Of a DNA stretch of 64,000 nt, positions 23,937-31,336 are shown piece by piece (within the stretch, counting starts at the first letter, position 1; every line of letters begins with the position of its first letter). Source of the stretch: an uncultured Gardnerella sp. (GTDB taxonomy: Bacteria; Actinomycetota; Actinomycetes; Actinomycetales; Bifidobacteriaceae). The notes beneath the pieces were generated by a model that made no database searches, was not told where the DNA came from, and saw nothing but the letters and a program-made list of their open reading frames with translations. The position numbers and the translations under genes are program-made. The stretch is from assembly GCA_947088155.1 (NCBI GenBank), contig CAMUFL010000002.1:175413-239412 (forward strand). Reading direction: 5' to 3'.

Positions 23937-24778
23937 ATAAGGCAAAATTAACGGCATTGTGTCATAAAATGTCCACAAAGACTGGTTTAACATTTAATTC
24001 TGTTATGACTTATTATTTTCTTGAAGTTATTTTGAAAAAATTAAGTCAAAGTAATTATTCAGATCACTATGTTTTCAAAGGTGGATTCCTTCTGTCAAAC
24101 ATAATAGGTATCAATTCGCGCAGTACGGTAGATATTGACTTTCAGTTTCATAAAATGGAGCTTTCAGAAGAAAACGTTAAAAAACAACTAACAGAAGTTT
24201 TTGCAAATTCAAAAGATGATATAAGTTTTTCTATTCAGTCTATTGCGGCTATTAAAGAAAGCGATGATTATGGAGGATATCGCGCAACAATTTTGTGTGA
24301 GCTGGAAAATATTAAACAAATTGTTCATTTGGATATTGCTACTGGTGATGTTGTTACGCCACAGCCAATAAATTACTACTATAAAGCTATTTTTACCGAT
24401 GAAACATTCCCAATTATTGCTTATAACGTTGAAAGTATATTAGCGGAAAAGCTTCAGACTATTTATTCACGCAATTTTTTAAATAGTCGCAGTAAAGATT
24501 TTTATGATATTTTTATTCTTTTAAAATTAAAAAAGAATGATATTGATTTTTCGCAATTAGTGATAGCTTGCCAAAGAACTTTCTTATATCGTGAAACAGA
24601 ATTAGATTTTAATAAGATAATTAATCTTCTAGAATCTTTTAAAACTGATTATACGCAAAATCAACAGTGGCAAAATTATTCAAAAAAATATAGTTATACA
24701 AGAGGAATAACATTTTCAAACGTACTTGATGAGACTATAAACTTACTGAACATTCTTAACGCTAAGCAAAATGACTAA
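23933..24778 (+). CDS. abiEii: AbiEii-type nucleotidyltransferase toxin
   Basis: A 281-residue toxin of the DUF1814/AbiEii family, a polymerase-beta-like nucleotidyltransferase. The catalytic region shows FKGGFLLSNIIGINSRSTVDIDF (GG...T.DID, motif I) and, later, ESILAEKLQTIYSRNFLNSRSKDFYDIF (the conserved K...R.KD.YDI motif). It starts with GTG inside GTGA, overlapping the abiEi stop. Family members transfer nucleotides to tRNA or other targets; the target here is not known. Confidence 0.9.
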   Translation: MNKAKLTALCHKMSTKTGLTFNSVMTYYFLEVILKKLSQSNYSDHYVFKGGFLLSNIIGINSRSTVDIDFQFHKMELSEENVKKQLTEVFANSKDDISFSIQSIAAIKESDDYGGYRATILCELENIKQIVHLDIATGDVVTPQPINYYYKAIFTDETFPIIAYNVESILAEKLQTIYSRNFLNSRSKDFYDIFILLKLKKNDIDFSQLVIACQRTFLYRETELDFNKIINLLESFKTDYTQNQQWQNYSKKYSYTRGITFSNVLDETINLLNILNAKQND

Positions 24779-24812
24779 ATTTGTACACGGTGGCGACAAG
24801 ACGACAATTTTG

Positions 24813-24830
24813 GCGACATAAAAATGTCGC
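24813..24830. terminator. Hairpin after abiEii
   Basis: GCGACAT (24813-24819) and ATGTCGC (24824-24830) form a perfect 7-bp stem with AAAA loop, then CTTTGTG. The T-run is poor, so termination is uncertain. GGCGACA also occurs at 24792 and nearby. Confidence 0.45.
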
Positions 24831-24857
24831 TTTGTGTCATATCTCTCATGTTTATTC

Positions 24858-24886
24858 TTGACAAACTTATACAACAATTTTAATAT
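24858..24886 (+). promoter_or_regulatory. Consensus-like promoter of the DUF2089 gene
   Basis: TTGACA (24858-24863), exactly 17 bp, TAATAT (24881-24886). A strong sigma-A type promoter 55 bp before the ATG at 24941. Confidence 0.8.
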
Positions 24887-24940
24887 TTTTAATAAAAGTT
24901 TAATTTAATTAAAGTTTTGTAGGTTGAAGAAAGGGGTGAT

Positions 24941-25234
24941 ATGGATCATATTCCAAAATGGATGGCTAATCTCACAGATGAAGATATGTCGTTTATAAAG
25001 AACTTTGTATTATCGTCTGGATCGTTAAAAGAAATGTCGCAAATGTATCAAGTCTCTTACCCAACGATGAGAATCAGGCTTAACCGGCTCATTGAAAAGC
25101 TGCACATAAGCGACAATGAACCAGAAGACCCGTTCGTTCTTTTAGTAAAGAGTCTTGCTATTGACGATAAATACGATGTTGACACAGCTCGAACACTCAT
25201 AAACGAATATAGAAAAAGAAAGGATGAATCATGA
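24941..25234 (+). CDS. DUF2089-like helix-turn-helix protein
   Basis: A 97-residue protein. About residues 12-58 (MSFIKNFVLSSGSLKEMSQ, YQVSYPTMRIRLNRLIEKL) form a helix-turn-helix of the DUF2089 type, followed by a short helical tail. Likely a transcription regulator, perhaps of the small membrane protein whose ATG overlaps its stop (ATGA). AAAGGGG precedes the ATG. It is driven by a near-consensus promoter, so it should be well expressed. Confidence 0.75.
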   Translation: MDHIPKWMANLTDEDMSFIKNFVLSSGSLKEMSQMYQVSYPTMRIRLNRLIEKLHISDNEPEDPFVLLVKSLAIDDKYDVDTARTLINEYRKRKDES

Positions 25235-25404
25235 GCTATGCATTATTTGGTCCAATAATTGACATTCTTATTGCACTTGCTATATGTGCTTTAGTGTTCT
25301 TTATTGCAAGAAGCCTTATTCGCTATGCGCATTCTCTTAAGAAAGACGATAAGTCATCTAAGCAGTCTGCAGAAGATAAAAGAATTGCATTACAAGACTT
25401 ATAA
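25231..25404 (+). CDS. 57-residue single-helix membrane protein
   Basis: A small protein: a hydrophobic segment (PIIDILIALAICALVFFIA) is followed by a charged tail (KKDDKSSKQSAEDKR). The ATG overlaps the TGA of the DUF2089 gene (ATGA) and AAAGGA precedes it, so it is translated with that gene. The family is not recognised. It could be a membrane partner that holds or signals to the regulator, but no motif proves this. Confidence 0.7.
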   Translation: MSYALFGPIIDILIALAICALVFFIARSLIRYAHSLKKDDKSSKQSAEDKRIALQDL

Positions 25405-25420
25405 AACACAAAAATAACAC

Positions 25421-25466
25421 GTTATCGTGGCAGTTTTTGCGATTTTTGCAATTTTGCCACGATAAC
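25421..25466. repeat. GTTATCG palindromic repeat, copy B
   Basis: A 46-bp palindrome with ends GTTATCGTGGCA and TGCCACGATAAC, inverted in orientation relative to copy C. It lies between the convergent DUF2089 pair and bacteriocin ABC gene. Confidence 0.85.
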
Positions 25467-25500
25467 CCGAAATTTAACGAAGAGAAGAGAAGCAATGCAA

Positions 25501-26172
25501 CTACCGAGCTAACGCCTCAATATGCAACACACGATCACATCGCTGAGCAATCAAAGGATCATGTGTCACTACAAGCAATGTCTTGTTATATTCTTTATTC
25601 ATCGCTTGCAATTGCGCAAACACTTTATCAGCAAGATCTCTATCAAGTGAACCCGTCGGCTCATCTGCCAAAATCAACGAGCCAGGTTTCAGCATTGCAC
25701 GAGCAATCGCAACTCGCTGCTGTTCACCACCAGAAAGCACAGCAATACGGTCATTTTTAGCATACTCAATATTGAGTTCAGCAAGAACTGCATCAATCAT
25801 TTGGTGTTTAACAGACTTTGACTCTTTATTATAGGCCATCGCAATCCACAAATTATCAAATACAGTTCGATTATTGAGCAATGCAAACGATTGAAATAAG
25901 TAGCTAATATGATAACGACGTAACTTAGTAGCAGCAACGGAATTAATAGCTGGAAGTTCTTTGCCAGCAATCTTTATTTCACCTTTATCATAGGTTTCAA
26001 GCATGCCGAGAATGTTTAGAATAGTGGATTTTCCAGAGCCGGAAGCCCCCATGATTGCTAACGATTCTCCTTGTTGCACACTAAAACTAAGATTATTTAA
26101 AACCGGTCGATTTCCATATGATTTATAAAGATTGCGTACACTTATTAAAGGTTCAATACTGTTATTTTGCAT
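25501..26172 (-). CDS. ABC ATPase of bacteriocin locus
   Basis: A 223-residue MacB/LolD-type ATPase: Walker A GASGSGKST, Q-loop LFQSFALLNNRTVFDNL, signature LSGGEQQRVAIARAM, Walker B SLILADEPTGSLD, switch His in VVTHD. It lies 6 bp after the DUF1430 membrane gene and belongs to the three-gene lactococcin-972-type cluster, where it is thought to power bacteriocin export or self-protection with the membrane protein. Confidence 0.9.
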   Translation of the reverse strand: MQNNSIEPLISVRNLYKSYGNRPVLNNLSFSVQQGESLAIMGASGSGKSTILNILGMLETYDKGEIKIAGKELPAINSVAATKLRRYHISYLFQSFALLNNRTVFDNLWIAMAYNKESKSVKHQMIDAVLAELNIEYAKNDRIAVLSGGEQQRVAIARAMLKPGSLILADEPTGSLDRDLADKVFAQLQAMNKEYNKTLLVVTHDPLIAQRCDRVLHIEALAR

Positions 26173-26178
26173 TATCGA

Positions 26179-28377
26179 CTACTCCTTTACCATAGAAGTA
26201 ATGTGTTTATTACTCAAATAATATGTTTGTATCGTTAATAATATGAGTTCAATAATTGCCGAAATCAGCACATATATCATGCCAGAACGAGTCCGTTCAA
26301 TCGAAGCAATAACAAAAAGTACTCCTTGAACGAGTCCCACAAGCAAGAATGGCATAGAAAATATGCGTAATAGCGAAAAACCAAGCAATCGTTTCACCGC
26401 AATACTTTCTTGATAGCATGCTGCAAACATAGCAATAATCGCTATAAGCAATATCAACATAAGCAGAGTAATAAGCAGAATTACGCTACCAAACAATTGC
26501 AACGTCTGCATAATCGTCTTTTGGTAGCCTGCAATGCATTCTCCTACTTGTAAGAATTGAAGATGATTATCATCAAGATGATACCGTGCAGTATAAGCGT
26601 CGCTCAAATATCGAGCTGCTGCTTGATCATTCAATTTAATGTAGCTATTGTCAAGGCCGCCAGCAAGTAATGATTCACTTTCAGACGCATTCAAATTATC
26701 ACTCGTCGCATAAAAAATAATAGGATCTTTTACCATAACCTTATGATGAATATCCGTAGACCAGTTAAACCACTCGCGAGAAGGATGATACGTGCGGAAT
26801 GCGAATTGTGGATGCGCAGTAAACTTGGTCGAAACATCAGTAGACGTTAGGTTGTCTGACTCTTGAAGCCACTGCCTCATCGAAGTCTGCTCTTGAGGAT
26901 TATACGTATCGGGAATGAAGTAAATGCGCACACCCTGACGAGCAAGGTTTTTGACCTCGTTATCTACAGTAAATCCTTGATCTTGCAAGTACTTAGGCGA
27001 TGCCACAAACGACCAGAATGGCTTAGAAGGCACATGCTTATATACGCTACCGTTGCGCCAATCTTGTAGTATATCCGCATCAAAGAAGCTTGTGTAAATA
27101 AGCCTTACTCCTGGCTTATCCTCAATAGAACGATACCATGCAAAAGCATCTTTGGCATACTGCGTCGATTGACCAGATACCGAAGCACCATCTTGCCCTA
27201 CGAGGTGGTGATACATAATTCTCTGGTTTAATACAGGATGCCACATACGAGCAACTTCCACACTTTTCGTCAACTCGCCTATTGGCCCATCTATGCTATG
27301 CACACCTTCTAATACGCATGTTGATGCAATAGCATAAACGAGTGCAAGAGCAATAAGCATACCGCGTTTGGTGATACGATTACGAATTGCATCTACTGGT
27401 TTTACAGAAATAATCATCAAAATGACTAATGCACCGAGAAGCAACACAACTGCAATAACTGGCAACGCTATAATCAGTGCCTGCATTAACAATTGAATAT
27501 TCCATATAAATCCGTGAGTAAATAAACTCATCACGATACAAACAAGAGGATATACAGCGAGTGCTGAAACAAGTATCGGCATAAGGTGACGCGAAGCAAA
27601 CGATGAACGCGACCAACCCAACAATAAGTAGCTTCCCAATGTTCTATACGAAAGATATCCATCAGCGATTATCGTAATTCCAAGAAGCAACACTGTTACA
27701 ATGCAAACAATAATAAAAGTAAGTTGATTAAAACTATTGGATCGTGCTATTCCAGATTTTCCACGTTGAAAATCTTGATAGGTTGTACCAGCGATGCGAG
27801 CAGCTTGAGTAACTAATGCATGGTAGTCTCGATTGGAAAGTCCCACAATCCTGTAATCGCCAAGCTTTGTTTTACTATTGTCGACGAGGGCATCTAATTG
27901 ACGAACAACTAAACGCGAACCCTCAATGGAAATAGCGGGCAGATCAGCAAGCATATCTGCTTTTGCCATATCAAGTCCAAGCGTTTTGCTGCTTTCGCTG
28001 TGCAATAATTGCGTAAAGGCATGCGATGTCAGAATCGGCGTTCCGAGATACGACAAAGTAAGCAAATCATCTTTACCCCGCGGATTGCCAAATATGCCAA
28101 GCTCAAAACCATCTACACCAGCATCACTCGCTGCCAAGCGCATATCATTACGAACCACAAAAGCATTATGCTGAGCAACAGTCTTCTTGAGTAATGCATA
28201 AATTTGATCAGCTTTGTCTTCTGTCACACCGCGTAATGAAAAAAGGCGACTCGTTTGTGGATATATAGCAATACAATCACCCAAGGAGTCACTCATTCTT
28301 GTCAAACCTAGCAGCGATGCAAATAATGCAAGCAGAAGAACAAGTGCGCATGACAATGAACGCAACAATCGAGACAT
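26179..28377 (-). CDS. Bacteriocin-associated integral membrane protein (DUF1430)
   Basis: A 732-residue membrane protein. There is one N-terminal helix, an extracytoplasmic domain (about 35-210), four helices (about 220-350), a second large extracytoplasmic domain (about 360-610) and three or four C-terminal helices. This FtsX-like double layout is that of the lactococcin-972-associated membrane/immunity proteins. AGGGG precedes the ATG, 36 bp after the bacteriocin gene. With the ATPase it would form the transporter that gives export or immunity. Confidence 0.85.
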   Translation of the reverse strand: MSRLLRSLSCALVLLLALFASLLGLTRMSDSLGDCIAIYPQTSRLFSLRGVTEDKADQIYALLKKTVAQHNAFVVRNDMRLAASDAGVDGFELGIFGNPRGKDDLLTLSYLGTPILTSHAFTQLLHSESSKTLGLDMAKADMLADLPAISIEGSRLVVRQLDALVDNSKTKLGDYRIVGLSNRDYHALVTQAARIAGTTYQDFQRGKSGIARSNSFNQLTFIIVCIVTVLLLGITIIADGYLSYRTLGSYLLLGWSRSSFASRHLMPILVSALAVYPLVCIVMSLFTHGFIWNIQLLMQALIIALPVIAVVLLLGALVILMIISVKPVDAIRNRITKRGMLIALALVYAIASTCVLEGVHSIDGPIGELTKSVEVARMWHPVLNQRIMYHHLVGQDGASVSGQSTQYAKDAFAWYRSIEDKPGVRLIYTSFFDADILQDWRNGSVYKHVPSKPFWSFVASPKYLQDQGFTVDNEVKNLARQGVRIYFIPDTYNPQEQTSMRQWLQESDNLTSTDVSTKFTAHPQFAFRTYHPSREWFNWSTDIHHKVMVKDPIIFYATSDNLNASESESLLAGGLDNSYIKLNDQAAARYLSDAYTARYHLDDNHLQFLQVGECIAGYQKTIMQTLQLFGSVILLITLLMLILLIAIIAMFAACYQESIAVKRLLGFSLLRIFSMPFLLVGLVQGVLFVIASIERTRSGMIYVLISAIIELILLTIQTYYLSNKHITSMVKE

Positions 28378-28413
28378 CGCATACCCCTATAATAAGTTAT
28401 TCATACATACAGA

Positions 28414-28704
28414 TTATTTGCAATCCCAATAGGCAGTAGCACGACCAGTGCCTACAAAGGCTGTAGCATTTGCTAATTCTCCAGGCTTTTTCCAGCCAGA
28501 AAATACATCATTAGCGCCGGCAGCATGCGTATACTTGTGAGTCTGCACGTGCGAGTAACTATAAACTGCCAACCAACGACCATGTTCCCAGTTGACAGGA
28601 GTTCCTTTATAGTAAACAGTTTCAGCTGCAGCAATGCCGCATGGAACTAATGCCATGGAAATTGCTAACACTACTGTCGATGCAATACGTGAAATTTTCT
28701 TCAT
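28414..28704 (-). CDS. Lactococcin 972 family bacteriocin precursor
   Basis: A 96-residue precursor. Residues 1-27 form a Sec signal peptide ending in AAA before ETVYY. The mature peptide (about 69 aa) is rich in Trp, Tyr, His, Ser and Gly and matches the family pattern: W-x-H-G near the start (WEHG), VYSYSHVQTHKYTHAA, then a C-terminal aromatic end (TAYWDCK). Lactococcin 972 binds lipid II and blocks septum formation, acting in the wall of related bacteria. GGAGG is 7 bases before the ATG. A nine-base poly-C lies in the leader, which suggests variable expression. It is the first gene of the bacteriocin operon. Confidence 0.9.
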   Translation of the reverse strand: MKKISRIASTVVLAISMALVPCGIAAAETVYYKGTPVNWEHGRWLAVYSYSHVQTHKYTHAAGANDVFSGWKKPGELANATAFVGTGRATAYWDCK

Positions 28705-28727
28705 CGTAAACCTCCAACTTATTTGCT

Positions 28728-28736
28728 GGGGGGGGG
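28728..28736. repeat. Poly-C tract (9 C on coding strand) in bacteriocin 5' leader
   Basis: Nine G on the + strand, 24-32 bases before the bacteriocin ATG and downstream of its promoter. GGCA just upstream and TGCC at the tract edge can pair, and GGG with CCC, so tract length could alter a leader hairpin. Confidence 0.8.
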
Positions 28737-28755
28737 CAATGTGCCTCCCACTAAC

Positions 28756-28784
28756 ATGATAGATTCACTTATTTGTTGCGTCAA
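28756..28784 (-). promoter_or_regulatory. Bacteriocin promoter
   Basis: On the minus strand TTGACG (28784-28779), exactly 17 bp, TATCAT (28761-28756). It predicts a leader of about 45 bases that contains the poly-C tract. Confidence 0.75.
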
Positions 28785-28899
28785 CAAGAAATGCTAACGA
28801 CTTATTCCGACCGAGTATTTAGACGAACCTTTGCGTAGCAAACGCAAATAAGAAGTTAATCTGCGATGCAGAATGGTGTTTCGTTGCTATGTTATACGA

Positions 28900-28946
28900 G
28901 TTATCGTGGCAAAAATTGCAAATTTAGCAAAAACTGCCACGATAAC
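28900..28946. repeat. GTTATCG palindromic repeat, copy C
   Basis: A 47-bp palindrome with ends GTTATCGTGGCA and TGCCACGATAAC. Centre TTGCAAATTTAGCAA. It lies between the bacteriocin promoter and the antitoxin gene at 28955. Confidence 0.85.
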
Positions 28947-28954
28947 TGTGTGCG

Positions 28955-29242
28955 TCACGCATTTGCTGGTTCTATTGCAATACGTCCACCTAATGCTTGA
29001 ACAACCTTCGCAATAGTTTGGAAGCTGGGATTGCCGTCTCGTCTTAAGCTTTTGTAAAGGCTTTCCCTTCCAACCTCGGCTTTTTGAGCAATTTCTTTCA
29101 TTCCTCTAGCTTTTGCAATATCGCCTATAGCGGCTTGCAGTAAACAAGGATCATTTAGTTCTGCTGCTGCATTGAGATACGCAATAACATCATCATCGTT
29201 CTCAAGATACTCACTCGCATCCCATTTACTTATATTTACCAT
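28955..29242 (-). CDS. XRE-family addiction-module antitoxin
   Basis: A 95-residue antitoxin of the HigA/TIGR02684 kind. About residues 40-90 form the helix-turn-helix (DIAKARGMKEIAQKAEVGRESLYKSL, NPSFQTIAKVVQALG), and residues 1-39 (SEYLENDDDVIAYLNAAAEL) bind toxin. It overlaps the 3' end of the toxin gene by 7 bp. It lies between repeat copies C and D. Confidence 0.9.
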   Translation of the reverse strand: MVNISKWDASEYLENDDDVIAYLNAAAELNDPCLLQAAIGDIAKARGMKEIAQKAEVGRESLYKSLRRDGNPSFQTIAKVVQALGGRIAIEPANA

Positions 29243-29547
29243 TTCTTCTCCTCAATTAACTGTGCAAGGAGTATCTTTGCTTGTTTAATATCTTTACTTT
29301 GACTACTTTTATCTCCACCAGCGAGTAACAGCATTAGTTTTGAGCCTTTTTGCGCAAAATACACACGATATCCTGGCCCAAAAGTAAAACGCAGCTCGCT
29401 AATGCCATTGCAAACTGGATGCAAATCACCTACTGGCTTGCCTGCAATTTCACATAATCTCAGCCTCGCGTTAATTCGAGCTTTAGATTGCGTATCGCGA
29501 AGTTTTTTCATCCAATTGCGATACTCATCTGTTTTAAGTATCTCCAT
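29236..29547 (-). CDS. RelE/HigB-type toxin (Gp49-like addiction-module killer)
   Basis: A 103-residue toxin, TIGR02683-like: LRDTQSKARINARLRLCEIAGKPVGDLHPV, ISELRFTFGPGYRVYF and a late LLLAGGDKSSQSKDIKQA. These motifs are strongly conserved in this RelE superfamily branch, which cleaves mRNA on ribosomes. Toxin is first and antitoxin second, as in higBA. The pair differs clearly from the higBA pair at 0.4-1.0 kb and from the relBE-like pair at 53 kb. Confidence 0.9.
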   Translation of the reverse strand: MEILKTDEYRNWMKKLRDTQSKARINARLRLCEIAGKPVGDLHPVCNGISELRFTFGPGYRVYFAQKGSKLMLLLAGGDKSSQSKDIKQAKILLAQLIEEKKW

Positions 29548-29604
29548 AAAAATATTTTATCCTGTAGGATACAGTTTTGCAATAATAAGTAAACAGTCAT
29601 ATCA

Positions 29605-29651
29605 GTTATCGTGACAAAAACTGCAAAATTAGCAAAAATTGCCACGATAAC
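29605..29651. repeat. GTTATCG palindromic repeat, copy D
   Basis: A 47-bp palindrome, GTTATCGTGACA on the left and TGCCACGATAAC on the right, same orientation as copy C. It lies between the toxin gene and the DUF234 ATPase. Confidence 0.85.
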
Positions 29652-29696
29652 GCGTGATTTCGGCTGCGCGATATGGTCGTAACTATTGTCGAACAA

Positions 29697-31148
29697 TCAG
29701 TTAAAAAACATTGTTTGCGCGTCAACAAAGTTGATGCTTGTTTTAGCATGACGAGGATTGTAAGAAGTTGGATGCTTTGTAAAAAGCATAAATATTTTCT
29801 TATAATCGCGATTTTCTGCATTCTCAACTAAAGTTGCTCGCTGCAACAACTTGCTCACTGCTTCAGCTTCGTTAAGATTATTACGCCACTTACATTCTGC
29901 AATAATAAGCTGCTTGTTAATATCGTCTTCTGCAACAATATCGATATCAGTTTGTTCACGAGCAATAGGATCCGCACCCCACCATTTACCTAACTTAGTT
30001 GGCAAAAAGTCCATTCCGCCAACTTTGCATTGGCGCACAATCCACTGTTCACACATTTTCTCAAACTGTTGACCTACAAAAGTACTAAACACTTCATGCT
30101 CGCCACCAAGAATGCTACTTGCGGCAGCGTGTGAAAGTCCGCGTTCAATCAATCCTTTATTAGGCGCTACAAACCTATACCAATACGCAAAAAATGGGTC
30201 ACAAATCTGCCATAATCCTTTTTTGCAATGAAGTGGATTCATGCCAAATGGAATATTTCTTTCAATTAATCCAAGCCCTTCTAATGTTTTCAAATACACG
30301 TTCACTGATGTAGCTGGCAATCCAATGCGATCCGATATTAAAGTCGGAGTATTGCAGCCTGTTGCAAGAGCGTTTAGTACACTATTGTATGTTGAAGGAT
30401 CGCGCAATTCTTGACGCATGAGCATGTCTGGCTCAGCGTACAAAATTCCCGAAATGTTAAAGCATAATTGCTCAAGATTTTCCGCAAACGAAGACCTATT
30501 GTCCAACTGCTCAATATAGTATGGTGTTCCTCCAAGGGATGCAAAATAGTTGATTTTATCTTCCCAAGTAGCATTATTTGGCATAAGCTCAGCTGCTTCA
30601 AAAAGATTAAATGGTTGCAGGCGAATCTGCGCGTTACGTCTTCCGTAAAGCGGACTCTTTTTGCCAAGCACTTCACTTTCCATGAATCCTTCGTTGCTAC
30701 CACACAAAATAAGAGTCATGTTCGCGTTCTTAAACTTATGATCTATTGCAACTTGAAATGTTGAGGCTAAAGACTTATCCGCTTGAGCTGCGTACGGAAA
30801 TTCGTCGAAAACTAGAATAAGTGGAGATTTAGAAGCATTCGGGTCTACGGCGTTAGATTGTTGTGCAACGAAATCGAGAGCGTCGTTCCAATTATTAAAC
30901 GATCCTGTAGTTGATGGAAGATTGAAGAAGTCGTACACAGTTCGCGAGAAATCACGCAAATTCTCGATATTAGTTTGCTCGCGAGCAGTAAAAAGTATTG
31001 CGCGCTTATTTTTACAAAAGTGTGAAATAAGAGAAGTTTTTCCTATTCGTCTTCGACCATAAACTATTGCCATCTGGAACGAGTGATTGCTGTTTTCATA
31101 CAGTTTTTCAAGTACTTGTAACTCGTCTTGTCTGCCAACAAAAACCAT
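29697..31148 (-). CDS. Archaeal-type ATPase with DUF234 domain
   Basis: A 483-residue STAND-like ATPase. It starts FVGRQDELQVLEKLYE, Walker A is GRRRIGKTSLISHF, Walker B is LILVFDEFPYAA, and the sensor is LILCGSNEGFMESEVLG followed by SPLYGRRNAQIRLQPF. A winged-helix segment follows (NTPTLISDRIGLPATSVNVYLKTLEGLGLIERNIP). The C-terminal DUF234 region contains REQTDIDIVAEDD...LIIAECKWRNN, a PD-(D/E)XK nuclease-like pattern (D...ExK). Function is not established. A 46-bp near-perfect palindrome lies 78 bp upstream. Confidence 0.88.
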   Translation of the reverse strand: MVFVGRQDELQVLEKLYENSNHSFQMAIVYGRRRIGKTSLISHFCKNKRAILFTAREQTNIENLRDFSRTVYDFFNLPSTTGSFNNWNDALDFVAQQSNAVDPNASKSPLILVFDEFPYAAQADKSLASTFQVAIDHKFKNANMTLILCGSNEGFMESEVLGKKSPLYGRRNAQIRLQPFNLFEAAELMPNNATWEDKINYFASLGGTPYYIEQLDNRSSFAENLEQLCFNISGILYAEPDMLMRQELRDPSTYNSVLNALATGCNTPTLISDRIGLPATSVNVYLKTLEGLGLIERNIPFGMNPLHCKKGLWQICDPFFAYWYRFVAPNKGLIERGLSHAAASSILGGEHEVFSTFVGQQFEKMCEQWIVRQCKVGGMDFLPTKLGKWWGADPIAREQTDIDIVAEDDINKQLIIAECKWRNNLNEAEAVSKLLQRATLVENAENRDYKKIFMLFTKHPTSYNPRHAKTSINFVDAQTMFFN

Positions 31149-31225
31149 ATTCCACCTGCCGCTACGCCAATAATTGCAATATTTTTCAGCGCATCTTATT
31201 GCTGCCGAATATACGCTCTATTTAA

Positions 31226-31271
31226 TATAATCGCGATTATTATAATCATAATTATAATAATCGCGATTATA
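31226..31271. promoter_or_regulatory. 46-bp near-perfect palindrome upstream of DUF234 ATPase
   Basis: Left and right halves (23 bp each) are inverted copies with one mismatch. Each half has TATAATCGCGATTAT, itself palindromic (ATAATCGCGATTAT). It lies between two minus-strand genes, 78 bp before the ATPase ATG, and looks like a multi-dimer operator or cruciform. Confidence 0.65.
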
Positions 31272-31336
31272 TTATTTTGCAATATTTTCAAAACAACAAA
31301 ATTTGGCAACTAATCTAAGTTATATTGCTAAACCAT

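Noticed and set aside
23224..29651. Integron attC sites at the cassette borders
   Set aside because: The repeats are palindromic with GTT ends, but the order is GTTATCG...CGATAAC and not RYYYAAC...GTTRRRY, cassettes are in mixed orientation, and no integrase is in the window.
25421..29651. Palindromic repeats as ordinary terminators
   Set aside because: No T-runs follow the arms, and copies C and D lie between genes that run in the same direction, upstream of promoters.
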